Shown here piece by piece: positions 1 through 6,207 of a DNA stretch of 6,831 nt; positions within the stretch are counted from its first letter, which is position 1, and each line of letters begins with the position of its first letter. The stretch lies in NCBI GenBank assembly GCA_002701145.1, contig PAEE01000019.1:1-6831 (forward strand). Reading direction: 5' to 3'. Below the pieces are notes generated by a model. It did no database searches. It was not told the origin of the DNA and worked only from the letters and a program-made list of their open reading frames with translations. Position numbers and translations under genes: made by a program. The DNA comes from Methanobacteriota archaeon. Its GTDB lineage: Archaea; Thermoplasmatota; Poseidoniia; Poseidoniales; Poseidoniaceae.

Positions 1-1404
1 AGTGTGTAGTTGCCACCACCAGGAGTAATCAGCCGGTCCTTCAAATCCGCCGATAGAATTGGTGAAGTTGCCGAATGAACCCTCGGTGATGTTGTAAGAG
101 ATGTTGTTCATGCCGAGTAGATGCATTGTGAAATCGCTAGCAGTGGTGTTTTCAGATAGCATATCATGCTCTTCTTCTAGTGTAACGTTGGAGTTATCTG
201 GGTAGACTAGAACTAGATTGTGATGCATTTCTTCATGGTCATCGTGGTCATCATGGTCATCGTGGTCACCATCATCTTCCCAAGATGCCCAGAATTCGTC
301 CCATGAAAGGCTACTGTCGTTGTTAGTATCAAACATTTCTAGAACTTGTTCAGGAGTTATCTCTTCGTCGTGGTCATCGTGTCCGTCGTGGTCTTCTTCC
401 ATCCACATGTGGCCTGCAGCTTCACAATCTTCCTCATCAGTGTATTCGTAATGAGTTTCGTGAGTCACAGGGTCGTGGCATGTTCCAGCTTCCCAGTGGC
501 CATCGTGTCCATCTTCGTCACCGTGGTCATCATGTCCTTCTTCGTCACCATGGTCATCGTGTCCATCTTCGTCACCGTGAGCGCCGTGGTCGTGGTTTGC
601 ATGACCTCCAAGCATCTTTAGAACAGCCATGTTGAACTCTTCATCGTGGTGCTTGCTTTCGAATTCAATTACATATTCGCCTTCTTCTAGGTGGAAGATT
701 TGGATTACTGAATCTGTAGGGCATCCTTCTGGATTGCTAATTGTTTCTTCTGCTTCGGTGTGAGCATGTCCTTCGTGTCCATCATGGTCATCATGTCCGT
801 CGTGGTCATCGTGGTCATCTTCGTCACCGTGGTCATCGTGGCCATCTTCGTCACCGTGATCATCGTGGTCATCATGTTCTGCAGCCTCAATAGAATGTGC
901 AACTGGTTCAGCATGAATTTCGTTCATCTCATCATGATTTAATGATAAATACAGGCTTTCGTAAGGACCAGCGGTCATCAATTCACAAAGGTCGTTAATC
1001 AACATCGATTCGTAATCCAGGTCGATTTCTCCAGTTGGTAATGCGTGTGTCATACCGTATGTTGGAGCATCGTCTCCTAATCCCTCTAGCGTAGCTTCCG
1101 CCCATGGCTCAAGACCCAATCCGTGATACAGGAATAGATCGGCCTCTTGTAGCCTAACCATGTCTTCTAACGAAGGCTCATAGTCGTGTACAGGAATATT
1201 GTCTTGGCTCATCATTTGAACATTAACTGTATCTCCAGTTATTGCTGAAACAAGTTGGCCAACGTGGTAAGTGGAAACCATAACAGTTCCATACTGACCT
1301 TCCAACTCTCCATTATCGTCATCATCGTAGTTCAAACATCCAGCCAGGCTAGAAGTAATCAAAACAAAACTCACAAGCAGTGCCTTATGCCAATTGGTGC
1401 GCAT
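1..1404 (-). CDS. TroA/ZnuA-like metal-binding lipoprotein with His-rich blocks and EF-hand (3' end outside window)
   Basis: This is probably the extracytoplasmic metal (zinc or manganese) receptor of an ABC importer. The start ATG is at 1404; an in-frame stop lies upstream with no other start between. The visible 468 residues begin with a lipoprotein signal (hydrophobic residues 8-22, lipobox LAGC, Cys23). Residues 38-125 resemble the N-terminal lobe of TroA-type receptors: STYHVGQLV, a Gly-Asp turn, PVHDYEPS with candidate ligand His73, then an ADL...YHGLGLEPW stretch. After that come His/Asp-rich blocks at about 177-215, 268-303, 338-346 and 380-395, a canonical EF-hand loop at 359-370 (Asp359, Asn361, Asp363, Ser365, Ser367, Glu370), and a Gly/Trp-rich segment from about 400 resembling DUF4430/transcobalamin-like C-terminal domains. 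The C-terminal TroA lobe is not seen and may lie beyond base 1. The divergent NikR-like gene supports a metal role. The metal is inferred. Confidence 0.82.
   Translation of the reverse strand, partial: MRTNWHKALLVSFVLITSSLAGCLNYDDDDNGELEGQYGTVMVSTYHVGQLVSAITGDTVNVQMMSQDNIPVHDYEPSLEDMVRLQEADLFLYHGLGLEPWAEATLEGLGDDAPTYGMTHALPTGEIDLDYESMLINDLCELMTAGPYESLYLSLNHDEMNEIHAEPVAHSIEAAEHDDHDDHGDEDGHDDHGDEDDHDDHDGHDDHDGHEGHAHTEAEETISNPEGCPTDSVIQIFHLEEGEYVIEFESKHHDEEFNMAVLKMLGGHANHDHGAHGDEDGHDDHGDEEGHDDHGDEDGHDGHWEAGTCHDPVTHETHYEYTDEEDCEAAGHMWMEEDHDGHDDHDEEITPEQVLEMFDTNNDSSLSWDEFWASWEDDGDHDDHDDHDDHEEMHHNLVLVYPDNSNVTLEEEHDMLSENTTASDFTMHLLGMNNISYNITEGSFGNFTNSIGGFEGPADYSWWWQLHT
295..330 (-). other. EF-hand loop inside the metal-binding lipoprotein
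   Basis: The twelve codons for residues 359-370 read DTNNDSSLSWDE. Positions 1, 3, 5, 7, 9 and 12 are Asp, Asn, Asp, Ser, Ser and Glu, which is the canonical calcium-coordinating pattern. A helix-like stretch (PEQVLEMF) precedes it and FWASWED follows. Only one loop is visible. Confidence 0.75.
499..579 (-). repeat. 27-bp tandem repeats coding for His/Asp-rich 9-mers
   Basis: Three consecutive 27-bp units encode HGDEDGHDD, HGDEEGHDD and HGDEDGHDG (residues 276-302 of the metal-binding lipoprotein). Two further units of the same type, HGDEDGHDD and HGDEDDHDD, lie at 805-858 (residues 183-200). The DNA copies are nearly identical, so unit number could change by slippage or recombination without breaking the frame. 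Such tracts probably act as low-affinity divalent-metal buffers, as His-rich loops do in other zinc receptors. Confidence 0.85.
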
Positions 1405-1426
1405 GGCCTTGCGCTTGCTAATAACT

Positions 1427-1440
1427 ATTTAATAAAAACT
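1427..1440 (-). promoter_or_regulatory. TATA-like promoter of the metal-binding lipoprotein gene
   Basis: Read on the minus strand, this AT-rich stretch (AGTTTTTATTAAAT) is centred about 28 bases before the ATG at 1404. That is the distance from TATA box to transcription start in archaea, so the message is probably leaderless. No Shine-Dalgarno sequence precedes the ATG. Confidence 0.5.
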
Positions 1441-1457
1441 AATAAATAACTCCTATC

Positions 1458-1470
1458 AAATTATTAATAC
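1458..1470 (+). promoter_or_regulatory. TATA-like promoter of the NikR-like regulator gene
   Basis: AAATTATTAATAC is centred about 27 bases before the ATG at 1491, again fitting a leaderless archaeal promoter. It stands back to back with the promoter of the divergent lipoprotein gene, so a regulator bound between them could act on both. CCTAT at 1452-1456 and its inverted partner ATAGG at 1480-1484 flank the box, and the 8-base palindrome GGCGCGCC sits at 1472-1479. These are possible operator elements but too short to call. Confidence 0.45.
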
Positions 1471-1490
1471 AGGCGCGCCATAGGCGTGTT

Positions 1491-1916
1491 ATGAGCGCAA
1501 TTATTTCATTCAGTTCGGATAGTGACTTTAGTAATAGTTTAGAAGATTTAATCGAAAAATCAGGTTACAAAAATCGAAGTAGATTCATGCGTGATGCAGT
1601 ACTGTATTTTTCAGAATACAAGCAAAGAGGAGATCTTTCTCAAATGGCTGATGATGAAGTACTAGAGGGTCATTTAGTAATTTATTATCAACATGGAATC
1701 GAGAAAAAATTGTTGGACATTAGGCATTCCAATGAGCTTGATATTACGACTTACAACCATAGTTGCCTCAAGCATAGCCACAGTTGTGTAGACTTTATGC
1801 AAGCGATAGGCACCGCGGCAAAATTCCGTAAAGTTATGGCGCAGTTAAACGATACTGCCTCGGTCGACAAAGTTACATTCATCAGTGCTCCAATGAGAGA
1901 AGAAGGTTGCTGCTGA
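1491..1916 (+). CDS. NikR-like ribbon-helix-helix metal-responsive regulator
   Basis: This is a predicted DNA-binding repressor or activator that responds to a metal ion. Residues 3-44 form a ribbon-helix-helix unit: a short beta strand (AIISFSS), helix SNSLEDLIEKSG, then the turn and second helix NRSRFMRDAVLYF. Residues 61-133 resemble the ACT-like metal-binding domain of NikR. Aligned by eye to E. coli NikR, His79 matches the ligand His76 and His90 matches His87, while His89 is replaced by Cys92. The Cys95 position falls on Ser98 with Cys99 one residue later, and His95, His97 and a Cys-Cys end (140-141) add further candidate ligands. The length of 141 residues is close to the usual 130-150 of NikR. 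The gene diverges from the metal-receptor gene with 86 bases between start codons, so it probably controls that gene. The metal cannot be named; zinc, copper or cobalt seem as likely as nickel. Confidence 0.82.
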   Translation: MSAIISFSSDSDFSNSLEDLIEKSGYKNRSRFMRDAVLYFSEYKQRGDLSQMADDEVLEGHLVIYYQHGIEKKLLDIRHSNELDITTYNHSCLKHSHSCVDFMQAIGTAAKFRKVMAQLNDTASVDKVTFISAPMREEGCC

Positions 1917-1948
1917 AACTGTGGATGGTTTTTGAACTCTGAAACCCA

Positions 1949-1961
1949 TAATGAATAATTT
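1949..1961 (+). promoter_or_regulatory. Possible TATA box of the esterase gene
   Basis: TAATGAATAATTT lies about 47 bases before the ATG at 2002. It would place transcription start near 1980 and leave a leader of about 20 bases holding a weak purine run (GGAAG, 1992-1996), five bases before the ATG. Unlike the two divergent genes to the left, this gene would not be leaderless. Confidence 0.3.
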
Positions 1962-2001
1962 GTGAGTAAACTTGTTATTCAAGAACTCATTGGAAGTCCC
2001 C

Positions 2002-2949
2002 ATGTCAAATGTTAGTCAGAGTCTTTTGCTGATTCTAATTTTGATAACTCTGCCGCTTTCTGGATGCACTGAACCCGAATACGAGAAAGAAGAGAGAGAT
2101 GCAGTAAATCTAGTTGATATTGAGAGTCCTTGTTCGGTGCCCTCAGAGCTAATTATTCAATCTACGACTAAAGTTATTGTAAACGGCGAAGAGAGGTATT
2201 TCAGATTGACAGCGCCGAGTTCAGATGCTGGAACAAAATTACCTTTGATTCTCGCTTTCCATGGCGGCGGCGGCGCGGATGAAGACTTCCAACAACAAGA
2301 TGAGTTTGACCAATTAGCAGAGCAAGATAAATTCATTATGGCTTATGTTATTGCAGAAGATGATAGAAGTGCTTCGGAAGGAGAATGGTTCTTGAACACG
2401 GCAGCTACATCAAGAGACGATAATGATTTTTCAGAAGAAATAGTGGATGAATTATCCAAAACATATTGTGTTGATGAGGACAGGTTGTATGCAATTGGAT
2501 ACTCTCTTGGATCAATGTTCACCTATGAAATCGCATGTCAACTAAACGATAGATTCGCTGCAGTTGCTTCTTTTGCTGGTACAATGCCAGTTGAGCCCGA
2601 AACTTGTAACTTGATGGGAAGCATGGCTGTGATGCACATTCACGGAAAATTAGATTGGATTATTGAATACGATGAAGATTGGGATTGGAAAGATGGTGAA
2701 CACGAAGGGGTGGGAACCATGAGTAACATTCCAGGAATGATTGATTATTGGGCTGAAAAGTCAAATTGTCAAGATTATGATTCTCACTATCACCAAGACA
2801 TTGAACACATTACTCACAGCAGTTGTACAGGAGACGTTCGCATTGAGCACTACGGTTTGGAATTTGGCGGTCATTCTTGGCCAGATAGTATTGACGGAAC
2901 TGATACATACAACTTAATTTGGGACTTTTTGAATGATTTTACAAACTGA
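2002..2949 (+). CDS. Secreted lipoprotein esterase, PHB depolymerase/feruloyl esterase (LpqC) type
   Basis: This is an alpha/beta hydrolase predicted to cleave ester bonds of polyesters or plant/algal polysaccharide esters outside the cell. I start it at the ATG at 2002 (315 residues), because it gives a compact signal peptide with lipobox LSGC (Cys22); a TTG at 1972 would add ten unlikely residues. The oxyanion-hole motif HGGGG is at 87-91, an Asp-rich DDNDF typical of the family at 139-143, the nucleophile elbow GYSLG has Ser168, the acid is probably Asp218 (HGKLD), and the catalytic His is His291 in GGHSWP. Length and order fit COG3509 esterases. Several Cys residues (44, 156, 179, 202, 256, 275) could form disulfides, as expected for an exported protein. 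The acidic linker after Cys22 would tether it to the membrane. Substrate is unknown. It ends 33 bases from the convergent sulfotransferase. Confidence 0.85.
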   Translation: MSNVSQSLLLILILITLPLSGCTEPEYEKEERDAVNLVDIESPCSVPSELIIQSTTKVIVNGEERYFRLTAPSSDAGTKLPLILAFHGGGGADEDFQQQDEFDQLAEQDKFIMAYVIAEDDRSASEGEWFLNTAATSRDDNDFSEEIVDELSKTYCVDEDRLYAIGYSLGSMFTYEIACQLNDRFAAVASFAGTMPVEPETCNLMGSMAVMHIHGKLDWIIEYDEDWDWKDGEHEGVGTMSNIPGMIDYWAEKSNCQDYDSHYHQDIEHITHSSCTGDVRIEHYGLEFGGHSWPDSIDGTDTYNLIWDFLNDFTN

Positions 2950-2982
2950 ATTGCCCATAAAGGAATCCAGCAAACTTTTGGT

Positions 2983-3699
2983 TTATTCTTTAAGTGAGTT
3001 GTACAACTCTAAATCCATCTTATTTTTGCCTTCGATATCTAATTCGCTCGAAGGTTGATACTTTACCTTTCTTAGGTAATTTAGCAAGCGCACCCACCTG
3101 AATTTAGCGAACAAAATCGCAGCCCTTTTTTTGTCACCAAATGTTGGGTGTGTTGTATCACTTTCTTTTGTCCAACCCAATTGGTTTAGCGCGTCCATGC
3201 CTTGTTCAGCAATTATGACGTAATCAAAAAGTGCGATGTTTGATTTTGCAGATATAAGGTCTAAGTCGCCTCTTGCAAAAATACGAGTATAGTACTCAGG
3301 TGAAGAATGAAGGTGCCCTTCATTGAAGTATTCTTGATATGACTTGGCTTTAGTCCACATCCAATAGTGGTCATAATTGTAATTTGAAATTATACGGTTT
3401 ATTGGATTCCTCAGACACGTAAGTAGTTCAACTCTCTCATCCTTAGCGAGGGTTTCAAAATCAACTCCGCCCCATTCACAGGCGACGAAGGTTACGCCTT
3501 GGGCCTGACATTCATCAACGAAAGATGTCAAATCTTCAGAATTCATGTCCCACAATGGAATTACTTCGCCATTTCGAACGGGATTTCCGTTCTCATGAAG
3601 TGGCCAAAATGACTCTCCGTTGGCCATTGCCCGCCTGATAACATAAGTTCCAGCTGCTTTGTGCAGATGTTGGAACCAGACCAGACGATATCCTGCCAT
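2983..3699 (-). CDS. Small sulfotransferase-family protein
   Basis: This probably transfers a sulfuryl group from PAPS to a sugar or other hydroxyl acceptor. I prefer the ATG at 3699 (238 residues) to the upstream GTG at 3720, because family members begin a few residues before the first strand. The 5'-phosphosulfate loop is [13 protein letters not shown], matching the HxPKxxGT pattern (His11, Lys14, Gly17, Thr18), though the usual Pro is replaced by His. The 3'-phosphate site is [12 protein letters not shown] (Arg97, Pro99, Arg102, Ser105, Tyr107). [13 protein letters not shown] at 159-171 and a final [12 protein letters not shown] resemble the closing segments of carbohydrate sulfotransferases, so the protein seems complete. 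No transmembrane segment is seen, so it should be cytosolic. No glycan genes adjoin it; it diverges from fumC with 79 bases between starts. A clear TATA box is lacking. Acceptor unknown. Confidence 0.8.
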   Translation of the reverse strand: MAGYRLVWFQHLHKAAGTYVIRRAMANGESFWPLHENGNPVRNGEVIPLWDMNSEDLTSFVDECQAQGVTFVACEWGGVDFETLAKDERVELLTCLRNPINRIISNYNYDHYWMWTKAKSYQEYFNEGHLHSSPEYYTRIFARGDLDLISAKSNIALFDYVIIAEQGMDALNQLGWTKESDTTHPTFGDKKRAAILFAKFRWVRLLNYLRKVKYQPSSELDIEGKNKMDLELYNSLKE

Positions 3700-3778
3700 C
3701 ACACAATGCTCTAGATTCACACCTTTGACGGTTGCGAGAGGGAAAGGGACATGGACAACCGCCTACACCCGCTCTATC

Positions 3779-5170
3779 ATGGGAGATGTACGCATAGAGG
3801 CAGACACCATGGGTGAGCTGGAAGTTCCGGCTGACATGTACTATGGTTGTCAGACTGCGAGGTCGTTAATCAATTTCGATATTGGTGACGATAAAATGCC
3901 GCGTGGTGTCATTCGTGCATTTGGCATCCTCAAGCAAGCTGCTGCAAAGGTTAATTCTGATCTAGGGCAACTGGATTCTAATGTTTCAAAATTGATAATT
4001 GCGGCTGCAGAAGAAGTAATCAATGGAGAATTAGATGACCATTTCCCGCTACGTGTCTGGCAGACAGGTTCTGGCACTCAGTCGAATATGAACTCGAATG
4101 AAGTAATCGCAAATAGAGCAATCGAGATTGCAGGAGGAGTTCTTGGCTCGAAAGAACCAGTCCATCCAAACGACCACGTCAACAGGGCGCAATCGTCCAA
4201 CGATACATTTCCAACAGCCATGCATATTGCTAGCGCTGAAGCATTCACTCTAAGCCTGCTACCCAATCTAATCAAATTACGAGATGCCCTGGAAGTCAAA
4301 TCATCAGAATGGTCCGATATTGTGAAAATTGGCCGCACCCATCTCATGGATGCAGTGCCGCTCACCTTGGGCCAAGAAGCAAGCGGATGGGTTTCTCAAC
4401 TAGACGCCGATATCCGAAGAATAGAGTTCGCACTCGAGGACTTACATGAGTTGGCATTGGGTGGAACGGCGGTTGGAACTGGACTCAATACTCACCCCGA
4501 ATTCGCTAACAGAGTTGCATCTGCAATCGCTCTGAAAACGAGTTTGCCATTTGTTTCCGCACCAAACAAATTCGCTCAATTAGCAGCACATGACGCCGTT
4601 GTTTCGGCTAGCGGTTCATTGAACACATTGGCTGTAAGCCTAATGAAAATTGCAAACGATATTCGTTGGTTAGGCTCCGGTCCTCGTTGTGGTTTTGGTG
4701 AATTGTCACTACCTGCGAATGAACCTGGGTCTTCTATTATGCCGGGTAAAGTAAACCCAACTCAGTCTGAAGCGATGACGATGGTTTGTTGTCAAGTGAT
4801 GGGTAACCATACTGCGATTACAATTGGAGGAAGCCAGGGTAATTTCGAATTGAATGTCTTCAAGCCAATGATGATTCACAACTTGTTGCACAGTGTTCAG
4901 ATTCTATCGGACTCGATGAGAGCTTTCACAGAAAAATGCGTTATTGGACTAACTCCTAATAGAGATGCGATCCAAAATCACTTGGAAAATTCACTAATGT
5001 TGGTTACAGCATTAAACAATCACATAGGGTATGACAAAGCCGCAAAGATTGCAAAAAAGGCTCACGAAGAAGGCACTACCCTGCGACATGCAGCACTAGA
5101 ATTGAATTATCTAACAAATGAAGAATTTGACCAGTGGGTAAGGCCAGAAGAAATGACCGGCTCGAAGTAA
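3779..5170 (+). CDS. fumC: Fumarate hydratase, class II
   Basis: This enzyme interconverts fumarate and L-malate in the citric acid cycle, as a cytosolic homotetramer without an iron-sulfur cluster. The ATG at 3779 gives 463 residues, close to E. coli FumC (467), and the N-terminus ([19 protein letters not shown]) aligns with the family; an upstream TTG at 3659 would add 40 residues with no family resemblance. Substrate-binding blocks are [11 protein letters not shown] (98-108), [17 protein letters not shown] (129-145) and [16 protein letters not shown] (185-200). The base-relay His is His188, and the signature [11 protein letters not shown] begins at 317, with catalytic Ser318, matching E. 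coli numbering at both sites. The fumarase and aspartase families share the signature, but the overall blocks favour fumarase. No TATA box is obvious in the 79 bases shared with the divergent sulfotransferase. A hairpin follows the stop at 5187-5207. Confidence 0.96.
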   Translation: MGDVRIEADTMGELEVPADMYYGCQTARSLINFDIGDDKMPRGVIRAFGILKQAAAKVNSDLGQLDSNVSKLIIAAAEEVINGELDDHFPLRVWQTGSGTQSNMNSNEVIANRAIEIAGGVLGSKEPVHPNDHVNRAQSSNDTFPTAMHIASAEAFTLSLLPNLIKLRDALEVKSSEWSDIVKIGRTHLMDAVPLTLGQEASGWVSQLDADIRRIEFALEDLHELALGGTAVGTGLNTHPEFANRVASAIALKTSLPFVSAPNKFAQLAAHDAVVSASGSLNTLAVSLMKIANDIRWLGSGPRCGFGELSLPANEPGSSIMPGKVNPTQSEAMTMVCCQVMGNHTAITIGGSQGNFELNVFKPMMIHNLLHSVQILSDSMRAFTEKCVIGLTPNRDAIQNHLENSLMLVTALNNHIGYDKAAKIAKKAHEEGTTLRHAALELNYLTNEEFDQWVRPEEMTGSK

Positions 5171-5186
5171 ACACTGTTGAAACTAA

Positions 5187-5207
5187 GGCGCGAAGAATAA
5201 TTGCGCC
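5187..5207. terminator. Hairpin between fumC and the convergent RNA
   Basis: GGCGC (5187-5191) pairs with GCGCC (5203-5207) around an AT-rich 11-base loop. It lies 17 bases after the fumC stop, just beyond the predicted 3' end of the minus-strand RNA, so it could serve transcription from both sides. Archaeal termination depends mainly on T-runs, and there is no long T-run here, so the role is uncertain. Confidence 0.35.
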
Positions 5208-5268
5208 CTCAAGAGTCATAAGCGGAACGCACTGGCACCCGTTTACCTGTGAAAGCAGGATGGGAGAA

Positions 5269-5314
5269 CTGGCAGGGGGGTTTCATCCGGGTGGGATATC
5301 CGCCCCCCTGCCAG
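5269..5314 (-). repeat. Perfect 12-bp GC-rich inverted repeat in the 3' part of the RNA
   Basis: CTGGCAGGGGGG (5269-5280) is the exact reverse complement of CCCCCCTGCCAG (5303-5314), around a 22-base loop that itself holds ATCC/GGAT. It is the longest uninterrupted stem I found in the region. No T-run follows it on the minus strand, so I read it as an internal RNA helix rather than a terminator. Confidence 0.8.
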
Positions 5315-5566
5315 CCTCCGCTGGTGGCTGCCGGGTCGTCGTCACCTTCCTTCACTCCGAAGAGTGGATTCCAGATCGTTGACATTCTTGTTTCCAAGAT
5401 GCCTTCTTCCCAGCTGCCGGGACCTGTTCGCCTTCCACCGAAGTGGTTAGTTCCCAGGGTGGTCTCAGTCCACAGAACCCGAGAGTTCTGATTCCTTTCA
5501 ACCGGTGTTGGTTTCCGCATTTCGCACCGAAGTGCTCGTGTTTCCGCCAACGGTGGCCAATCCGTT

Positions 5567-5909
5567 ATTGGTGAGTTTCCCGAAAGTCACTCTCCAATCC
5601 GGTCTTTGACCTCGGAGGTCCGTCTCTGTTCTTTCCGAAGAAATCACAGCGCGGTTTCCGTCCGTGGTAGGTCCGTTTCCAGTTCTGCTTCCCGAAGGTT
5701 GCTTCCCTGGTTCGGTTTCCGCCCGATGGTATCAAGCCGAAGCTTTCTACCTAGCCGTTTGTTGTAGCCGAAGTTGTCCCGAAGAACTGTTACTGCTACT
5801 CCTCCCGACTGATTGCACAGTAGTTGGTACCTCTGCAACCGAAGTTGCAGCCCTCCCTGTACCACATTTCCCGAAGGTCCTGTGGCCATCCTTCACCGAA
5901 GTTCCAGAT
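5567..5909 (-). other. Array of UUCG hairpins with symmetric purine internal loops
   Basis: On the minus strand several hairpins repeat one design: outer stem, symmetric G-A-rich loop, short inner stem, UUCG. At 5626-5649 the outer stem is CTGT/ACAG, the loop GA/GA, and the inner stem TTTC/GAAA. At 5728-5751 they are GGTA/TACC, GA/GA and AAGC/GCTT. At 5567-5598 they are ATTGG/CCAAT plus GAGT/ACTC, then GA/AA and CT/GG. At 5679-5710 CCAG/CTGG encloses GGAA/AGAA, GC/GC, AA/AA and CC/GG. At 5862-5885 CCACA/TGTGG encloses GGA/AAA and CC/GG. At 5888-5909 ATC/GAT encloses TGGA/GAAG and AC/GT. GA facing GA is the pattern of tandem sheared G-A pairs. Confidence 0.7.
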
Positions 5910-6106
5910 CGTCCTGTGGGCAAGGGGACTTACCAAACCCGAAAGCTTAGTCTCTCCCTGATTGCCTCACTTGCCTTGTCTCCAAGGTTTGTGACCAACA
6001 CTTTGCTCGGTTTGAGCAGGCCGGTTGGCAAGGGTCCCGGAAGACTTCCGAAGAGGTCCTCCACCACTCCTTGAGGAGCGGCAAGATTCATGTGAGTGGC
6101 GGAAGC

Positions 6107-6114
6107 AAATAAAC
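6107..6114 (-). promoter_or_regulatory. TATA-like box upstream of the structured RNA
   Basis: On the minus strand the sequence GTAAAGTTTATTTGC contains a TATA-like core (TTTATTTG). Archaeal spacing would put transcription start at about 6080-6088, just before the first hairpin of the RNA (6064-6081, stem CCGCTCC/GGAGTGG). It lies after the propeller gene's stop and T-run, so the RNA probably has its own promoter. Confidence 0.45.
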
Positions 6115-6187
6115 TTTACGCTTTTTTCGGCCCTTTTCCAGCGGAAACGGGGGTCTGCGGCGATACTTTCCACTGCATCCACTGGAG

Positions 6188-6193
6188 AAAAAA
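6188..6193 (-). terminator. T-run after the propeller gene
   Basis: Fifteen bases beyond the stop codon of the propeller-like gene the minus strand reads six consecutive T's (GGCTTTTTTCTCC). Short T-runs are the usual intrinsic termination signal in archaea. The rest of 6115-6187 shows no gene and no further structure that I can support. Confidence 0.4.
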
Positions 6194-6207
6194 GCCAAGA
6201 AATAACA

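Larger units (their letters stand above)
5205..6085 (-). ncRNA. Candidate large structured non-coding RNA, about 880 nt, unknown class
   Basis: No frame on either strand holds a credible protein, and the stretch is visibly richer in G+C than the flanking genes. On the minus strand there are twelve CUUCGG and two UUUCGG sequences, and most sit at the tip of complementary stems. Examples are CTGCAAC/GTTGCAG (5833-5850, seven pairs), CACTC/GAGTG (5353-5366), CCAC/GTGG (5435-5446), GCAC/GTGC (5524-5535) and GTTC/GGAC (5776-5787). Other hairpins include CCTTG-GAGA-CAAGG (5974-5987), GCTC/GAGC (6005-6017), CAGAAC/GTTCTG (5473-5490) and a 12-bp GC stem (5269-5314). GGAAAC occurs seven times. UUCG is a strong RNA tetraloop only in this orientation, which fixes the strand. 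A TATA-like box lies at 6107-6114 upstream, and the ends can pair (6066-6076 with 5207-5216). I see no RNase P or SRP RNA hallmarks. Ends are approximate. A structural RNA is well supported; function is unknown. Confidence 0.72.

Noticed and set aside
220..876. CRISPR-like array from the repeated GTGGTCATCGTG sequences
   Set aside because: The repeats keep the reading frame of the His/Asp-rich lipoprotein and have no unique spacers of constant length.
346..942. Valine/phenylalanine-rich open frames on the plus strand (346-621 and 760-942)
   Set aside because: They are antisense shadows of the His/Asp codons of the lipoprotein gene.
3700..3720. GTG start at 3720 for the sulfotransferase
   Set aside because: It adds seven residues with no family support. 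The ATG at 3699 puts the first strand at the usual distance, but the GTG cannot be excluded.
3659..3778. Longer fumC start at the TTG at 3659
   Set aside because: The extra 40 residues match nothing in the family and would overlap the sulfotransferase start. The ATG at 3779 gives the normal N-terminus.
5205..6085. RNase P RNA or SRP RNA
   Set aside because: Both are about 300-400 nt in archaea. I cannot find the conserved RNase P core segments or the SRP helix 8 motif on either strand. A covariance search would settle this.
5205..6085. The structured RNA read on the plus strand
   Set aside because: On the plus strand the loops would be CGAA, while on the minus strand they are the very stable C(UUCG)G, with GAAA and GAGA loops as well. 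The TATA-like box also fits the minus strand.
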